Shown here: one piece after another, positions 43,405-52,269 of the stretch | How the letters are laid out: each line of letters begins with the position of its first letter | How positions within the stretch are numbered: position 1 is the stretch's first letter | From: Candidatus Thorarchaeota archaeon | GTDB lineage: Archaea > Asgardarchaeota > Thorarchaeia > Thorarchaeales > Thorarchaeaceae | Reading direction: 5' to 3' | DNA length: 53,099 nucleotides | Assembly (NCBI GenBank): GCA_018335335.1 | Contig: JAGXKG010000008.1 | Location: 1 to 53,099 of the forward strand | Translations under genes and position numbers: made by a program | The notes under the pieces: model-generated | Databases searched by the model: none | What the model saw: only the letters and a program-made list of their open reading frames with translations | Told to the model about the DNA's origin: nothing

Positions 43405-44901
43405 ATGGTCTTAGAGCAGCTTGAACCAACAGTCGTCTGGGAAATTTTCGAAAATCTTCTGGTCCAAACACCGAGGGAATCCAAGAAAGAAGGCAAAATC
43501 CGGGAAGCTATCAAGAACTGGGTGAAGAAACAATCAGATGGAAAGGATGTGGAGCTCAGCATCTATGAAGATGATGTCGGCAACATCTTGATCAAGAAGC
43601 CTCCAACCGATGATATGCAGGATGCACCAGCTTTGCTTTTACAGGGCCACATGGATATGGTAGCTGAAACCGACAGACCAGGCGGTTTCGATTTTGATAC
43701 GCAACCAATTCCTGCAAGAATCCAAGAAAACGGTAAATGGGTTGACGCTGATGGTACCACCCTTGGAGCAGACAATGGCATCGGAGTAGCGCTTGCCTTA
43801 GCTCTGCTCATCAAAGAGGATCTCTCTCACGGTCCGCTTGAGGTCCTACTTACTGTCGATGAAGAAACAGGCTTGACAGGCGCCTTTGAGCTTGACGTGG
43901 ATCAATTGCCAATTGAAAGCAAATTCATGATCAATATCGATACAGAAGACATGTATCACATCACGATAGGCGCTGCTGGAGGCGGGAATACCAGGCTTAC
44001 CCGCGAGCTGAGCTTTGAAGATACTGATGACAAGTGGCAGCATATTGAGATGAAGATTTCGGGTCTGCTCGGAGGTCATTCTGGCGTTGATATTCATTTG
44101 CCTCGAGCTAATGCGAACAAACTGGTTGCAAGGATACTATCAGCAATAATCGAGGAAGTACCAATCAGGCTAACCCGGTGGAACGGAGGTAGCAAACACA
44201 ACGCAATAACACGTGATTCTGCTGTTGTATTTGCAATCAAATCCGATGACCAACAAAAAGCTGCTTCTGTGTTTCAAGAACAGAAAAACCGGATTCTCTC
44301 ATACTACCATGAAGAGGAAGACCCACTGGAACCAAACATAGCAATCTCATGGGAAAAATGTAATGGAGCCGAAGCAATTGGAATTGAGGAATCGAAGACC
44401 ATCATTCAAACATCTCATGCCATCCCTCATGGACCCATTCGGTTTTCCCCGGCCATTGAAGGCCTCGTTGAGTTGTCCAATAATTTTGCGGTTGTTAGTA
44501 CAGATGAAGAAGGACTGTTATTCCATCTTTCATCTCGAAGCAATATCGATTCGGAGCTGGATGCACTAAGAAGGAGATTGGCTGATCTGGGATACCTTGG
44601 AGAATGGAAAGTCGAACGAGAGCAAGCTTATCCTGGTTGGACACCAAAACCAAAGAGTCCGTTCCTGAAGTTCGTTAAGGAAAAATACGCGGATGTTAGT
44701 GGTGAGGACATCATTATTGAGGCCGTGCATGCAGGCCTCGAATGTGGTCTTATTGGAGCAAAGATTCCGAATATGCAGACAGTCTCTATTGGCCCAACCA
44801 TAGAAAACCCACACACTCCAGATGAAAGAGTCCGGATTGATGATGTGGCAGAGACATACGAAGTGCTTCAGGCGATTTTGGAAGACCTCCCAGAGATGTA
44901 G
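43405..44901 (+). CDS. Aminoacyl-histidine dipeptidase-like M20 peptidase (PepD type)
   Basis: A zinc dipeptidase of about 498 residues. LLLQGHMDMVAE holds the first metal histidine, GADNGIGVALALAL the bridging Asp, DEETGLTGAFEL the catalytic Glu and INIDTED the next ligand. The insert between the two halves contains the lid domain with LGGHSGVDIH. ATG 43405 gives the usual PepD start (LEQLEPTVVWEIF); the longer frame from 43315 adds 30 unlike residues. It splits Xaa-His dipeptides such as carnosine, fitting peptide use. Confidence 0.9.
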   Translation: MVLEQLEPTVVWEIFENLLVQTPRESKKEGKIREAIKNWVKKQSDGKDVELSIYEDDVGNILIKKPPTDDMQDAPALLLQGHMDMVAETDRPGGFDFDTQPIPARIQENGKWVDADGTTLGADNGIGVALALALLIKEDLSHGPLEVLLTVDEETGLTGAFELDVDQLPIESKFMINIDTEDMYHITIGAAGGGNTRLTRELSFEDTDDKWQHIEMKISGLLGGHSGVDIHLPRANANKLVARILSAIIEEVPIRLTRWNGGSKHNAITRDSAVVFAIKSDDQQKAASVFQEQKNRILSYYHEEEDPLEPNIAISWEKCNGAEAIGIEESKTIIQTSHAIPHGPIRFSPAIEGLVELSNNFAVVSTDEEGLLFHLSSRSNIDSELDALRRRLADLGYLGEWKVEREQAYPGWTPKPKSPFLKFVKEKYADVSGEDIIIEAVHAGLECGLIGAKIPNMQTVSIGPTIENPHTPDERVRIDDVAETYEVLQAILEDLPEM

Positions 44902-44928
44902 AGATAGAGCATAGTAATAAACAGTGAA

Positions 44929-46764
44929 TCAACTCAATGGTGTATCGGGCAAATCAATCAAGTCCAGCCTACGTAATTTATCATTGCTTGGTTTTCCTGT
45001 GTTTCGGTCCCAATCGCGAATCTCATACCAAAGATTCAGATGTTCTTCAACGTCCGGGACATATCCCTCAGTAGGACCATCAAGTGGTCTCATCACTATG
45101 TCCGGGAGTTCCTCTCCTGTAGGTTCGTATCCAAGTTTGAGATTCAGCATGCGTTGAAGTGTGAAAATCCGCTCTCCGATACGATTCATATCTTCCAAGG
45201 AGAAAACCCAACCAGTTACAAGCTCAAGAAGCTTGGCTAGTTGTTTGCCTTTCACGGGATAGAAATTGCAGATAAGGGCAGAATTGGTCAAAGAACGAAG
45301 ATTCTGTAGTCGCGCAGCAATCTTGGCTTCGTTTGCAAAACGGTCCTCGCTTTCTATGCCAAAATCGGGATAGGAGACTCCCATTTGCACGTTGTACATG
45401 TCAGCAGTCATATGACATGCCCCCCTTGGTGAAGTTGTGTAGGCCAGTGTCATGCCAGAGAATGCACGTGGATCATGCTGAGGTAGCTCCAAGCCGTTGA
45501 CTTGTGCTGCAAGATGCTCAGCCCCAAATTTTCGGCCAAACTCCCTACTACCTTCCGCCATTATATCTCCAATTCCATCTCTCGATGCAATCTTATCCAT
45601 GAAAGTGATGGCTGCATCGACATTACCCCACTTTGGCATGATGCCATCCAAATCATCCTGTGATACAATCCCTTGATCAAAGAGATAGTAAGCAAATGCG
45701 ATGATGTTCCCAGCTGATATGGTGTCCATTCCAAGAAGGTCAAGTTTCTTGTTGGCGTATGAAAGTGCTTCGAGATCGTTATTCATGATTAGCGTGCCTA
45801 ACGTACCTGTTATTTCTAGTTCGGGTCCAACAAATTCGCCTGTAGCATATTCACCCTCATCGATTTCAATTACCCTTCCACATCCAATAGGACATCGATA
45901 GCATGCCTTCTTCCCTGTTAGAATTGTCTCCTTAACTGTGCTTCCACTAATAGCATAGGCATCGAAATCAGATTCGGTGTAGTACTTCACTGGAAGGGAG
46001 CCATACATCATGGTTGCCATATCAACAAAACCGGCAGTTCCCAATTCTGAATACATGTTGAAGGTCGCATCATTCCTGCTTTCTTGATTCAAAACAGCAA
46101 CAAAATCCGACAATTCATCTGACTTAGCGACAGAAATATCTCGCTGCGTACCATGAACTACAATGGCCTTGAGTTTCTTTGAGCCCATTACTGCGCCCAT
46201 TCCAGTACGGCCAGCCGCTCGGTAGTGGTCAATCATGATAGTAGCGAACTTGACGAGATTCTCACCTGCAATACCAATCCGAGCCATCCCGGCCCGTCTA
46301 TGCCCGGTCTCTTCCTTGAGGGTTTCCCAAGATTCCTGTGTGTCCATTTCCCATAGATGCGCAGCATCTCGTATTTCAACTGTTGAGTCTTCAACTAGTA
46401 CGTAGATGGGACTCTTCGCGATTCCTTCAATCAGTAACCCGTCATAGCCAGCAAATCTGATGTCTGCTCCAAGATGGCCGCCAAAGGTACTGTAGCCCAG
46501 CATGCCGGTCTGAGGGGATTTGGCACAGACTGTTGCTTTGCTGGCAGCAGGAACTCTCGTGCCACAGAAGGGTCCGGTGATGAACAGAAGCGGGTTTTGG
46601 GGACCTAACGGATTGGTTGATTCATCGATGTATTCATAGAGAATGCGAGAGCCCAGTCCAGACCCGCCTAGAAAAGCTCTGAGCAGCCCCTTGTCCAAGT
46701 GATACCTGCTTATCTTCTCAGAAGATAAATCCACACGGAGTAATTTCCCTCTATAGGCATCCAA
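44929..46764 (-). CDS. Tungsten aldehyde:ferredoxin oxidoreductase
   Basis: A 612-residue AOR-family enzyme that oxidises aldehydes to acids with ferredoxin, using a tungstopterin and a 4Fe-4S cluster. The start is TTG 46764 (start DAYRGKLLRVDLS), with GAGGT six bases upstream lying within the stop region of the alcohol dehydrogenase gene. Cysteines in CYRCPIGCG and in ALICNFYP fit the cluster, and RTGMGAVMGSKKLKAI and GPFCGTRVP are family hallmarks. It follows the alcohol dehydrogenase gene in one operon. Confidence 0.92.
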   Translation of the reverse strand: MDAYRGKLLRVDLSSEKISRYHLDKGLLRAFLGGSGLGSRILYEYIDESTNPLGPQNPLLFITGPFCGTRVPAASKATVCAKSPQTGMLGYSTFGGHLGADIRFAGYDGLLIEGIAKSPIYVLVEDSTVEIRDAAHLWEMDTQESWETLKEETGHRRAGMARIGIAGENLVKFATIMIDHYRAAGRTGMGAVMGSKKLKAIVVHGTQRDISVAKSDELSDFVAVLNQESRNDATFNMYSELGTAGFVDMATMMYGSLPVKYYTESDFDAYAISGSTVKETILTGKKACYRCPIGCGRVIEIDEGEYATGEFVGPELEITGTLGTLIMNNDLEALSYANKKLDLLGMDTISAGNIIAFAYYLFDQGIVSQDDLDGIMPKWGNVDAAITFMDKIASRDGIGDIMAEGSREFGRKFGAEHLAAQVNGLELPQHDPRAFSGMTLAYTTSPRGACHMTADMYNVQMGVSYPDFGIESEDRFANEAKIAARLQNLRSLTNSALICNFYPVKGKQLAKLLELVTGWVFSLEDMNRIGERIFTLQRMLNLKLGYEPTGEELPDIVMRPLDGPTEGYVPDVEEHLNLWYEIRDWDRNTGKPSNDKLRRLDLIDLPDTPLS

Positions 46765-46774
46765 TGTGACAACC

Positions 46775-47950
46775 TCAGAAATCGATTGACTTGCCTTCGT
46801 ACATATAATGATACATACGCCGAATCCCTTCGCTACCAATATCACGGGGATTCATGGTTATGCTGGAATCCATCATCGTAAATTCAACGAGTTTGTCGAG
46901 GCCCTCCTCCAATTGTTTCTTCTTCACTCCGGCTTCCTTCAAACTGGTTGGAGCTCCTATTTCTTGTTGCAGATCTCTTATTTTCTGAGATAATGCAAGA
47001 GTAGCTGCTCTATCATCTTTTTCGTCTATATCAATGAAGCTGGCAAGCTCAGCATACATCTCAGTGGTATCCGGACTTTTCAAGGAATTATACTCGATAG
47101 TATATGGAAGGGCTATACCGACAGCCATTCCATGATGGATCTCAAGTACTGAGCCCATACAGTGGCCAAGGGAGTGAGCCAAACATACCTGAGAATTGCT
47201 GAATGCCATTCCAGCCAGATTGGCTGCAACCAGCATTTTCTCTCGTGCTTGTTCATCGTCCAAATTAGCCACACTCTTCGGTAGCCATTCGAAAATAATC
47301 CTCAGTGCTTGAATCGCACATGCATCAGAATAGTCATTCTTCCAGTTTGATATGTAGGCTTCAATTGCATGAGTCAGGCTATCTAATCCAGTATAGGCTG
47401 TAAGATCCTTGGGAAGATCACGAACGAATGAGGGGTCTAGAATAGCCACATCAGGAACTAACTCATTGTTGTTAGTGGCGAATTTGCGACCTGTGTCATC
47501 ATCTCGGATTACCACCGCCTTTGTTGCTTCAGAACCGGTACCGGCAGTTGTCGGTATACAAAGGAGACGACTTCTATTTCGCAAATCTAGAGGTTCCAGA
47601 GGAGTAACAGCAGCTAAATCAGTATCGGGATGTTCATAGAGAATCCAAGCGGCCTTCGCTGTATCAATGACGCTACCTCCACCAACAGTCATGATCCAAT
47701 CCGGCCCAAAACGACGCATTGCATCTGCTGCATTTTCCACTACTGATACACGTGGGTCAGGTTCTGCACCATCCCAGATTGCTGCTTCCCATTGTTCGCT
47801 AACCAACAGGTCGCAGACCTTCTCCGGAAAGCCAAGCTCATTAATGTTCGAATCTGTTACAATGAAGGCCTTCTTTCCTTTCAACTCTGTAAGTTCGTTT
47901 AGCGCATCCTCACCAAAAATCACCTTTGGAACAGTGAACCACCAAGGCAT
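46775..47950 (-). CDS. Iron-containing alcohol dehydrogenase
   Basis: A 391-residue group III alcohol dehydrogenase: GGGSVIDTAK binds NAD(P), and the metal ligands are in LDSLTHAIEAY, AHSLGHCMGS and HHGMAVGIALP. It reduces aldehydes or oxidises alcohols. It heads an operon with the tungsten AOR, whose ribosome site overlaps this gene's stop; together they would interconvert alcohol, aldehyde and acid with NAD(P)H and ferredoxin. Confidence 0.94.
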   Translation of the reverse strand: MPWWFTVPKVIFGEDALNELTELKGKKAFIVTDSNINELGFPEKVCDLLVSEQWEAAIWDGAEPDPRVSVVENAADAMRRFGPDWIMTVGGGSVIDTAKAAWILYEHPDTDLAAVTPLEPLDLRNRSRLLCIPTTAGTGSEATKAVVIRDDDTGRKFATNNNELVPDVAILDPSFVRDLPKDLTAYTGLDSLTHAIEAYISNWKNDYSDACAIQALRIIFEWLPKSVANLDDEQAREKMLVAANLAGMAFSNSQVCLAHSLGHCMGSVLEIHHGMAVGIALPYTIEYNSLKSPDTTEMYAELASFIDIDEKDDRAATLALSQKIRDLQQEIGAPTSLKEAGVKKKQLEEGLDKLVEFTMMDSSITMNPRDIGSEGIRRMYHYMYEGKSIDF

Positions 47951-47986
47951 CTCAAATCAAACTCGAGATTGTCTTTCTCAGACAAG

Positions 47987-47996
47987 CATAAATGTT
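47987..47996 (-). promoter_or_regulatory. TATA box of the ADH-AOR operon
   Basis: On the minus strand ACATTTATGC is about 40 bases before ATG 47950, leaving a leader of roughly 10-15 bases. Confidence 0.45.
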
Positions 47997-48036
47997 TGAC
48001 TAGTCACTAGGAATAACGAGGCGTGATACAATCAAC

Positions 48037-48081
48037 AGCCATTTTTTGGGAACACTGTCGTCAGGGTATGAAACAATGGCT
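48037..48081. repeat. Inverted repeat in the ADH/FabK intergenic region
   Basis: AGCCATT (48037-48043) pairs with AATGGCT (48075-48081), and the pairing can be extended to about ten of eleven bases, with a loop of about 23 bases. It lies upstream of the alcohol dehydrogenase promoter and downstream of the NMO/FabK-like gene on the same strand. It may be a terminator or operator; nothing else was recognised in the 200-base gap. Confidence 0.4.
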
Positions 48082-48152
48082 ATTTGTCATCTCAGTAGTA
48101 AGAGGGGCTACCTCCGGACAAGCATAGCTTCTGTTGAATAGATTATCATTTC

Positions 48153-49250
48153 TTAAGCAATAACTCGACGGGGCAAATCCTGAAGGATTGTAGCTGCATC
48201 CCCCACTATATTTTCCACAAGCTCCTCAACACTTAGGATTTCATCAATCCTACCGACAACTTCGCCTCCAAACATGAGGGCTGTCTCAGGGTTATCTTTC
48301 AGGAGGTCTTCAAACCCTGCCCGTTCAGATTTGAGTATGCTTTCGTTTGATTCAACAGGTTCACCAAGATAGAATCTTGGAATGTCATTCAGAGTCTGTT
48401 CCACGATGGATTCTGCTCGTGCATTCCTGAGAAAACGCATTGGACCAAAAATGCCACGCCCTGTCAGTGTCTTACGCTCTTCTTTCTGGATGATGCTCCT
48501 CTTCCAAATACCTTGAAAATCACTCTCTTCTGTCGCTATGAATCGTGTTCCCATTTGAATTCCAACAGCACCAAGACACAAAGCTGCAGCCATGGATGTA
48601 CCGTCACAGAATCCGCCTGCGGCAACCACTGGTTCGTCTACCGCTTTCGCAACAGCGGGCACCAAAACCATGGAATGAACGGGATCCCAAGATATGTGAG
48701 CACCACCCTCATGACCTGAAGCGACTATGAGATCAGCTCCAGACTTCTCTGCTTTCTTTGCGTGGTATACTGAAGGAACCACGTGAGCCCATGTCAATCC
48801 ATGTTCTTTGACCTCAGACCAAGGGGCTGGATTGCCTGCAGAGGTTACCAGTACACGCAGATGTTTTTCAATGTCTGAATCGCTTTGGATAGCTTCAATC
48901 GTCTGTTCCACAAACATCTTGGATGCAAGAATGAATTCAGAGGCAACAGGAACATTCACACCGAAAACAGCATTTGTACCCTTGAGCGACTTTGTGACTC
49001 TTTCTATCGACTTCTGTAGAAGGACTTGGGGCGGATCGGAGCCAAACATCTTCTCAGGATCTATTGGAGCCGCTTCAGGCAAAAGAGAAGCTGCCATTCC
49101 AATACTGCTAATCATCCCTAATGCTCCTGCCTTGGATACAGCTATTGCGAGATTTTCTGTTTTGTAAGGACCCATCCCCCCCTGCATTATAGGATGTTCG
49201 ATATTCAGTATTTCAGTTAGAGGGGTTCTTAATCGAGGCATGGGTGACAA
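48153..49250 (-). CDS. Nitronate monooxygenase / FabK-like flavoprotein
   Basis: A 365-residue FMN-dependent TIM-barrel protein. IEHPIMQGGMG at the N-terminus, VASGHEGGAHISWD, VVAAGGFCDGTSMAAALCLGAVGIQMGTRFIAT are the family blocks of nitronate monooxygenases and FabK-type enoyl reductases (each under 20 residues at the key parts: HPIMQGGMG, GHEGGAH, GIQMGTRF). It could also be an unrelated oxidoreductase of the same fold. TTG 49250 has GGTGA six bases upstream; ATG 49241 is the alternative start. Single gene. Confidence 0.85.
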   Translation of the reverse strand: MSPMPRLRTPLTEILNIEHPIMQGGMGPYKTENLAIAVSKAGALGMISSIGMAASLLPEAAPIDPEKMFGSDPPQVLLQKSIERVTKSLKGTNAVFGVNVPVASEFILASKMFVEQTIEAIQSDSDIEKHLRVLVTSAGNPAPWSEVKEHGLTWAHVVPSVYHAKKAEKSGADLIVASGHEGGAHISWDPVHSMVLVPAVAKAVDEPVVAAGGFCDGTSMAAALCLGAVGIQMGTRFIATEESDFQGIWKRSIIQKEERKTLTGRGIFGPMRFLRNARAESIVEQTLNDIPRFYLGEPVESNESILKSERAGFEDLLKDNPETALMFGGEVVGRIDEILSVEELVENIVGDAATILQDLPRRVIA

Positions 49251-49299
49251 TAAGATTCACCCCCTTTAGACATATCCCCATTCTCAAATTAATCTGAAA

Positions 49300-49333
49300 A
49301 AGAAAGAGAAGGGGAAAGGGAACGAATTCCCTT
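49300..49333 (-). terminator. Terminator after the hydrolase gene
   Basis: On the minus strand a 7-bp stem AAGGGAA/TTCCCTT (49316-49333) with a CGAA-type loop is followed by a pyrimidine-rich tract ending in five T (about 49300-49314). It is just after the hydrolase stop. Confidence 0.6.
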
Positions 49334-49349
49334 CCAGTTGCATGTCGCC

Positions 49350-51176
49350 TCAGATTAGCATTCCAGCTGTCATAATCCAGACAACGATTAGTGTTGCCGT
49401 TACTGCTCCAAGGTAGATTCTCCCAGTTTGCTGATAAAACGCCGTCATTATGAAGAAAATTCCTGCAAAGAGAGGTAGATATGCCATCAGGAATATTCCA
49501 TAGAGACCCATCAATAGGATTGGACCCGTTCCAAGCAGAAACATTGGGAGATAATTGACGAGAATCATGATTAGAAGCACAGATTCCATTGCGAATACAA
49601 TCTTAATCCACCAGATGAGCTGAGTCTTTATTGGTGAGTCGTATTCTGGTTGTCGTAGCATACCATACGCGAACACACCTCCATTGATGAGGAAGAAGGG
49701 TAGCACTGGTAGGAGGTATACTAGGAATTGCCCAAATCTTTCAGGCGTGAAAGACTTGAACACAGGCCACATATACCTGAACTCTATGCCTAGGAAGAAT
49801 TGTGAAAGGGAAACAAGTATGTACAAATACCCGAATAGGACAGCTGACAGGAGAATTGTCTTGAAAATGATGTCTCGGTTCGCATGATCTGTTATTGATT
49901 TGAAGCGACCTACATCAGGGTAAGAGATTCCGTCTTCTTTGTTGGATTCTTTCTTGAACCAAAACCTGAAGAAAACCCACGCGATAATAGCATTAACTAG
50001 GAACCAGAGCAGTAAACCATTTCCTGTTACCAGCAGAAAGATTGGTGCAATAGTACCGACAATGACCCCAAGCGTCATTCCTATATTTGGTAGAATGAGA
50101 TAAGTCACGCCAGCTATTACTGCATTCAAGATAGCAAAAGCCCACCACTTTTTACTTTTGGTTGGTATCTTTTTAGGCAGCGGTCTAGCAATCTCATTGA
50201 AATAGGGCACTTCTAATAGGATGCCCGCCAAGGGAATCAAAGAGAGAACTGAAACTATCAATGCAAAGAGGGTCGCCCATTCCCCAATCATGTATGTCTG
50301 AGTATTCACCGCTGATACTGCCCATGCATCTGATTCTGACTGGCCCATAAGGGCTTGGAGCATCCATGCCGTAATCTCTGCAACTCCCTTCTGATTCCAT
50401 GTTGCTCCGGGATGTGTGCAAGGGGATTTTGCATATCTGTGTGCTGAACCGTCTGCGAAACTTCCGTAGGTATAGTCAACTTCTGCAGCATCAGGACCAG
50501 AAAGGTCTTCATTGTACGCAATCATCTCAAGGCTGTCGGCAAGGAATTCAGTTCTCGCCTGAGTTGTGAAAAGCTCTTCATAGAAGGACCAAATAGCTAG
50601 GTAGTTGTTCATGTAGTCATGCTCTGTTAGATTGTAGGGGCCATCGGCTTGGATTGCAATAGCTCTATGATTTGGATTCAAATCAGCTATCGCACTTGCT
50701 GTGCTTGCACCCATCGAATGTCCGACGAGACCTATTTGGGCTGCATCAACAAAACCTAAACTCTTGAGCCATTGATATGCCGCGTTTCCACCAAGAGTTT
50801 GTAGTGACTCTCCGCTAAGGTAACCCATAACGTCTATGATGCGATCAGAATCGCCGTGGCTTAGTTCGTCAAGCGCAAGTGCAACTACTCCTCGTTTAGC
50901 AAGCTCTAGTGCAGCAGGACCTTCCGTATCTTTGTCGTTGTTCATTCCATGAAGCAGTAAGACAGCCGGTGCTGGACTGGCATTCGTCGCAGTAAGAGGC
51001 CGGTATAGCTTTCCTGCAATAGCCAATCCGTTCTCTTCGATTATCCGAATATACTCCACATCGATAGACCCGAAGTTGTTCTGAATGCCGTGACCCAGCA
51101 GTGCAGAAGATCCTATCAGAACAAGACAAAGAAGGAATAACTGTTTCTTTCTATCTGGTTGCTTGAGGGTTTCCAT
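49350..51176 (-). CDS. Alpha/beta hydrolase with polytopic membrane domain
   Basis: A 608-residue two-part protein. After a membrane anchor, about residues 40-290 form an alpha/beta hydrolase with VLLLHGMNNDKD and the nucleophile elbow GHSMGAS. The C-terminal 300 residues hold about eight membrane helices. ATG 51176 is used because GGAGTG is eight bases upstream; TTG 51206 is in frame. An envelope esterase or lipase with a transport-like part is possible; the family of the membrane part was not recognised. Confidence 0.85.
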   Translation of the reverse strand: METLKQPDRKKQLFLLCLVLIGSSALLGHGIQNNFGSIDVEYIRIIEENGLAIAGKLYRPLTATNASPAPAVLLLHGMNNDKDTEGPAALELAKRGVVALALDELSHGDSDRIIDVMGYLSGESLQTLGGNAAYQWLKSLGFVDAAQIGLVGHSMGASTASAIADLNPNHRAIAIQADGPYNLTEHDYMNNYLAIWSFYEELFTTQARTEFLADSLEMIAYNEDLSGPDAAEVDYTYGSFADGSAHRYAKSPCTHPGATWNQKGVAEITAWMLQALMGQSESDAWAVSAVNTQTYMIGEWATLFALIVSVLSLIPLAGILLEVPYFNEIARPLPKKIPTKSKKWWAFAILNAVIAGVTYLILPNIGMTLGVIVGTIAPIFLLVTGNGLLLWFLVNAIIAWVFFRFWFKKESNKEDGISYPDVGRFKSITDHANRDIIFKTILLSAVLFGYLYILVSLSQFFLGIEFRYMWPVFKSFTPERFGQFLVYLLPVLPFFLINGGVFAYGMLRQPEYDSPIKTQLIWWIKIVFAMESVLLIMILVNYLPMFLLGTGPILLMGLYGIFLMAYLPLFAGIFFIMTAFYQQTGRIYLGAVTATLIVVWIMTAGMLI

Positions 51177-51290
51177 ATTTGTTTCACTCCAATGCAAAAA
51201 GATCAACTAAGCGAATAGTATTGAGCTCAATCCCAGTTAATTATCTTACTCCCGCATTTCATGAATAGGCGAGCCTTACAAAAATCTCGC

Positions 51291-51299
51291 AAAAAAAAA
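51291..51299 (-). terminator. Oligo-T tract downstream of the SCP2-like gene
   Basis: Nine A on the plus strand read as nine T on the minus strand, inside a small TCGCA/TGCGA stem (51287-51308). It could terminate minus-strand transcription from the SCP2-like gene after a 3' region of about 230 bases. Confidence 0.45.
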
Positions 51300-51323
51300 C
51301 AAATGCGAAATTGAACGGTTTTT

Positions 51324-51490
51324 GTATAATTTCCTACAAGTCTCATCCTGGCCACTGACTAGGGGAGTTTATTAGCCCTAGGACGAGAACCCGGTCTATT
51401 AGAACTATGACGGTGGGCCACTCCCCTGCGGGAGAAGCGCCTAGCCCCGAAGACTGTGAGGAAGACTGGTTCTTCTAAGCAGAAGTCCTC
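51324..51490 (+). ncRNA. Candidate structured RNA or mobile-element remnant
   Basis: The stretch is non-coding and more GC-rich than its flanks. Hairpins can form at 51359-51381 (CTAGGG/CCCTAG), 51421-51434 (CTCCC/GGGAG) and 51458-51490 (GAGGA/TCCTC around CTTC/GAAG). GTATAATTT at 51324-51332 is a TATA-like box about 25 bases before the first hairpin, suggesting a plus-strand RNA. Alternatives are a structured 3' region of the minus-strand SCP2-like mRNA, or the 3' end of a dead IS200/IS605 element: a short plus frame TVGHSPAGEAPSPED here recalls TnpB tails. None can be proven by eye. Confidence 0.35.
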
Positions 51491-51525
51491 ACTCTTCACA
51501 TAAAACACGTTTTCCCAAAAGAGCT

Positions 51526-51945
51526 CTACTCATCGATGTATTTGGTTGGAACCTTTGTTGCAGTGCTTACAAGCTCACTCGCAGCCTTGGTATATCGCAT
51601 TATTTTGGACATTGACCCTTGGAGTTCAAATTTCCTAGCCATCAAGCCGCGAATTGGTCCTATTTCACCCTCAAACAGTAATTTCCAGTTCTTGTATGGA
51701 CCAGAATAAGTGAACTCTGCCGATTTGTCGCCCTCAACCATTTCGGCACCCCTGCATTTACCATGCCAGAGATCCAAGTAGAAGCTGATTGGTTCTTCTA
51801 TGATTTCACCGTCAGCTTCGACCTCAAAAATAAAATCTCCTTCCCAGTCCTTGGCGGCATCTTCATAGTCCGCGTTCTCATTCAATATCTGCTTGTATCT
51901 CTCAATCCATTCCTGCGACGGGAAGACAAGTTTCTCCTCATTCAT
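51526..51945 (-). CDS. SCP2 sterol-carrier-like protein
   Basis: A 139-residue protein resembling the SCP2 lipid-binding fold: start helix WIERYKQILNENADYEDAAKDW, the strand GDFIFEVEADG, a DLWHGKCRGAE stretch, and a C-terminal helix region with KFELQGSMSKIMRYTKAA. AGGTGAT lies six bases before ATG 51945. It stands alone; a role in binding lipids or acyl-CoA is inferred. Confidence 0.8.
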   Translation of the reverse strand: MNEEKLVFPSQEWIERYKQILNENADYEDAAKDWEGDFIFEVEADGEIIEEPISFYLDLWHGKCRGAEMVEGDKSAEFTYSGPYKNWKLLFEGEIGPIRGLMARKFELQGSMSKIMRYTKAASELVSTATKVPTKYIDE

Positions 51946-52062
51946 GGAATATCACCTTTGAATACCAATCAAGATTATTGTGCATTCAAAGTGATAAGAG
52001 TTCTGAATGAAACTTCATCACACTATCTCATCTGCAAAGCGTTAATCGTTATGCTATTTTGG

Positions 52063-52120
52063 GTATAATCAACTATAACCATCATCTGAAGATTACTTAT
52101 CTGCGCCTTCAAGATGGTGA
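52063..52120 (+). promoter_or_regulatory. Promoter and ribosome site of a decayed secreted-protein gene
   Basis: TATAATC (52063-52069) and CTATAACC (52073-52080) are TATA-like, and GGTGA (52116-52120) is six bases before ATG 52127. All the signals of an expressed gene are present before a broken reading frame. Confidence 0.45.
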
Positions 52121-52126
52121 TATCCC

Positions 52127-52269
52127 ATGAGAAACCCTAAATCATCCTCATTTCACTTATTCTCCTAGCCTCATCATTCATTCCTTTCGAGGGGGCAAAC
52201 ATTCTGCAAGCTGATTCGTCTTTTCGGTTCGTTCAGCTGTCGCTGGCTAAATCCAGTCAATTTTCCTGA
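52127..52269 (+). pseudogene. Frameshifted start of a secreted protein
   Basis: ATG 52127 opens as MRNPK and then a frameshift occurs at the A run near 52139-52141; adding one A would give MRNPKIILISLILLASS, a textbook signal peptide, continuing to a stop at 52267-52269 (about 47 residues). In the present sequence the original frame stops after 13 codons. Either the gene is dead, or one base was lost in sequencing. What follows is a GC-rich patch unrelated in composition, so the rest of the gene may have been replaced. Confidence 0.5.

Noticed and set aside
48077-48142. Short plus-strand frame starting ATGGCTATTTGTCATC in the ADH/FabK gap
   Set aside because: Only about 21 residues, no ribosome site, and the ATG lies in one arm of an inverted repeat.
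51350-51490. RNase P RNA or SRP RNA
   Set aside because: GAGGAAGACT recalls the RNase P P4 motif only loosely and the other conserved blocks of either RNA were not found.
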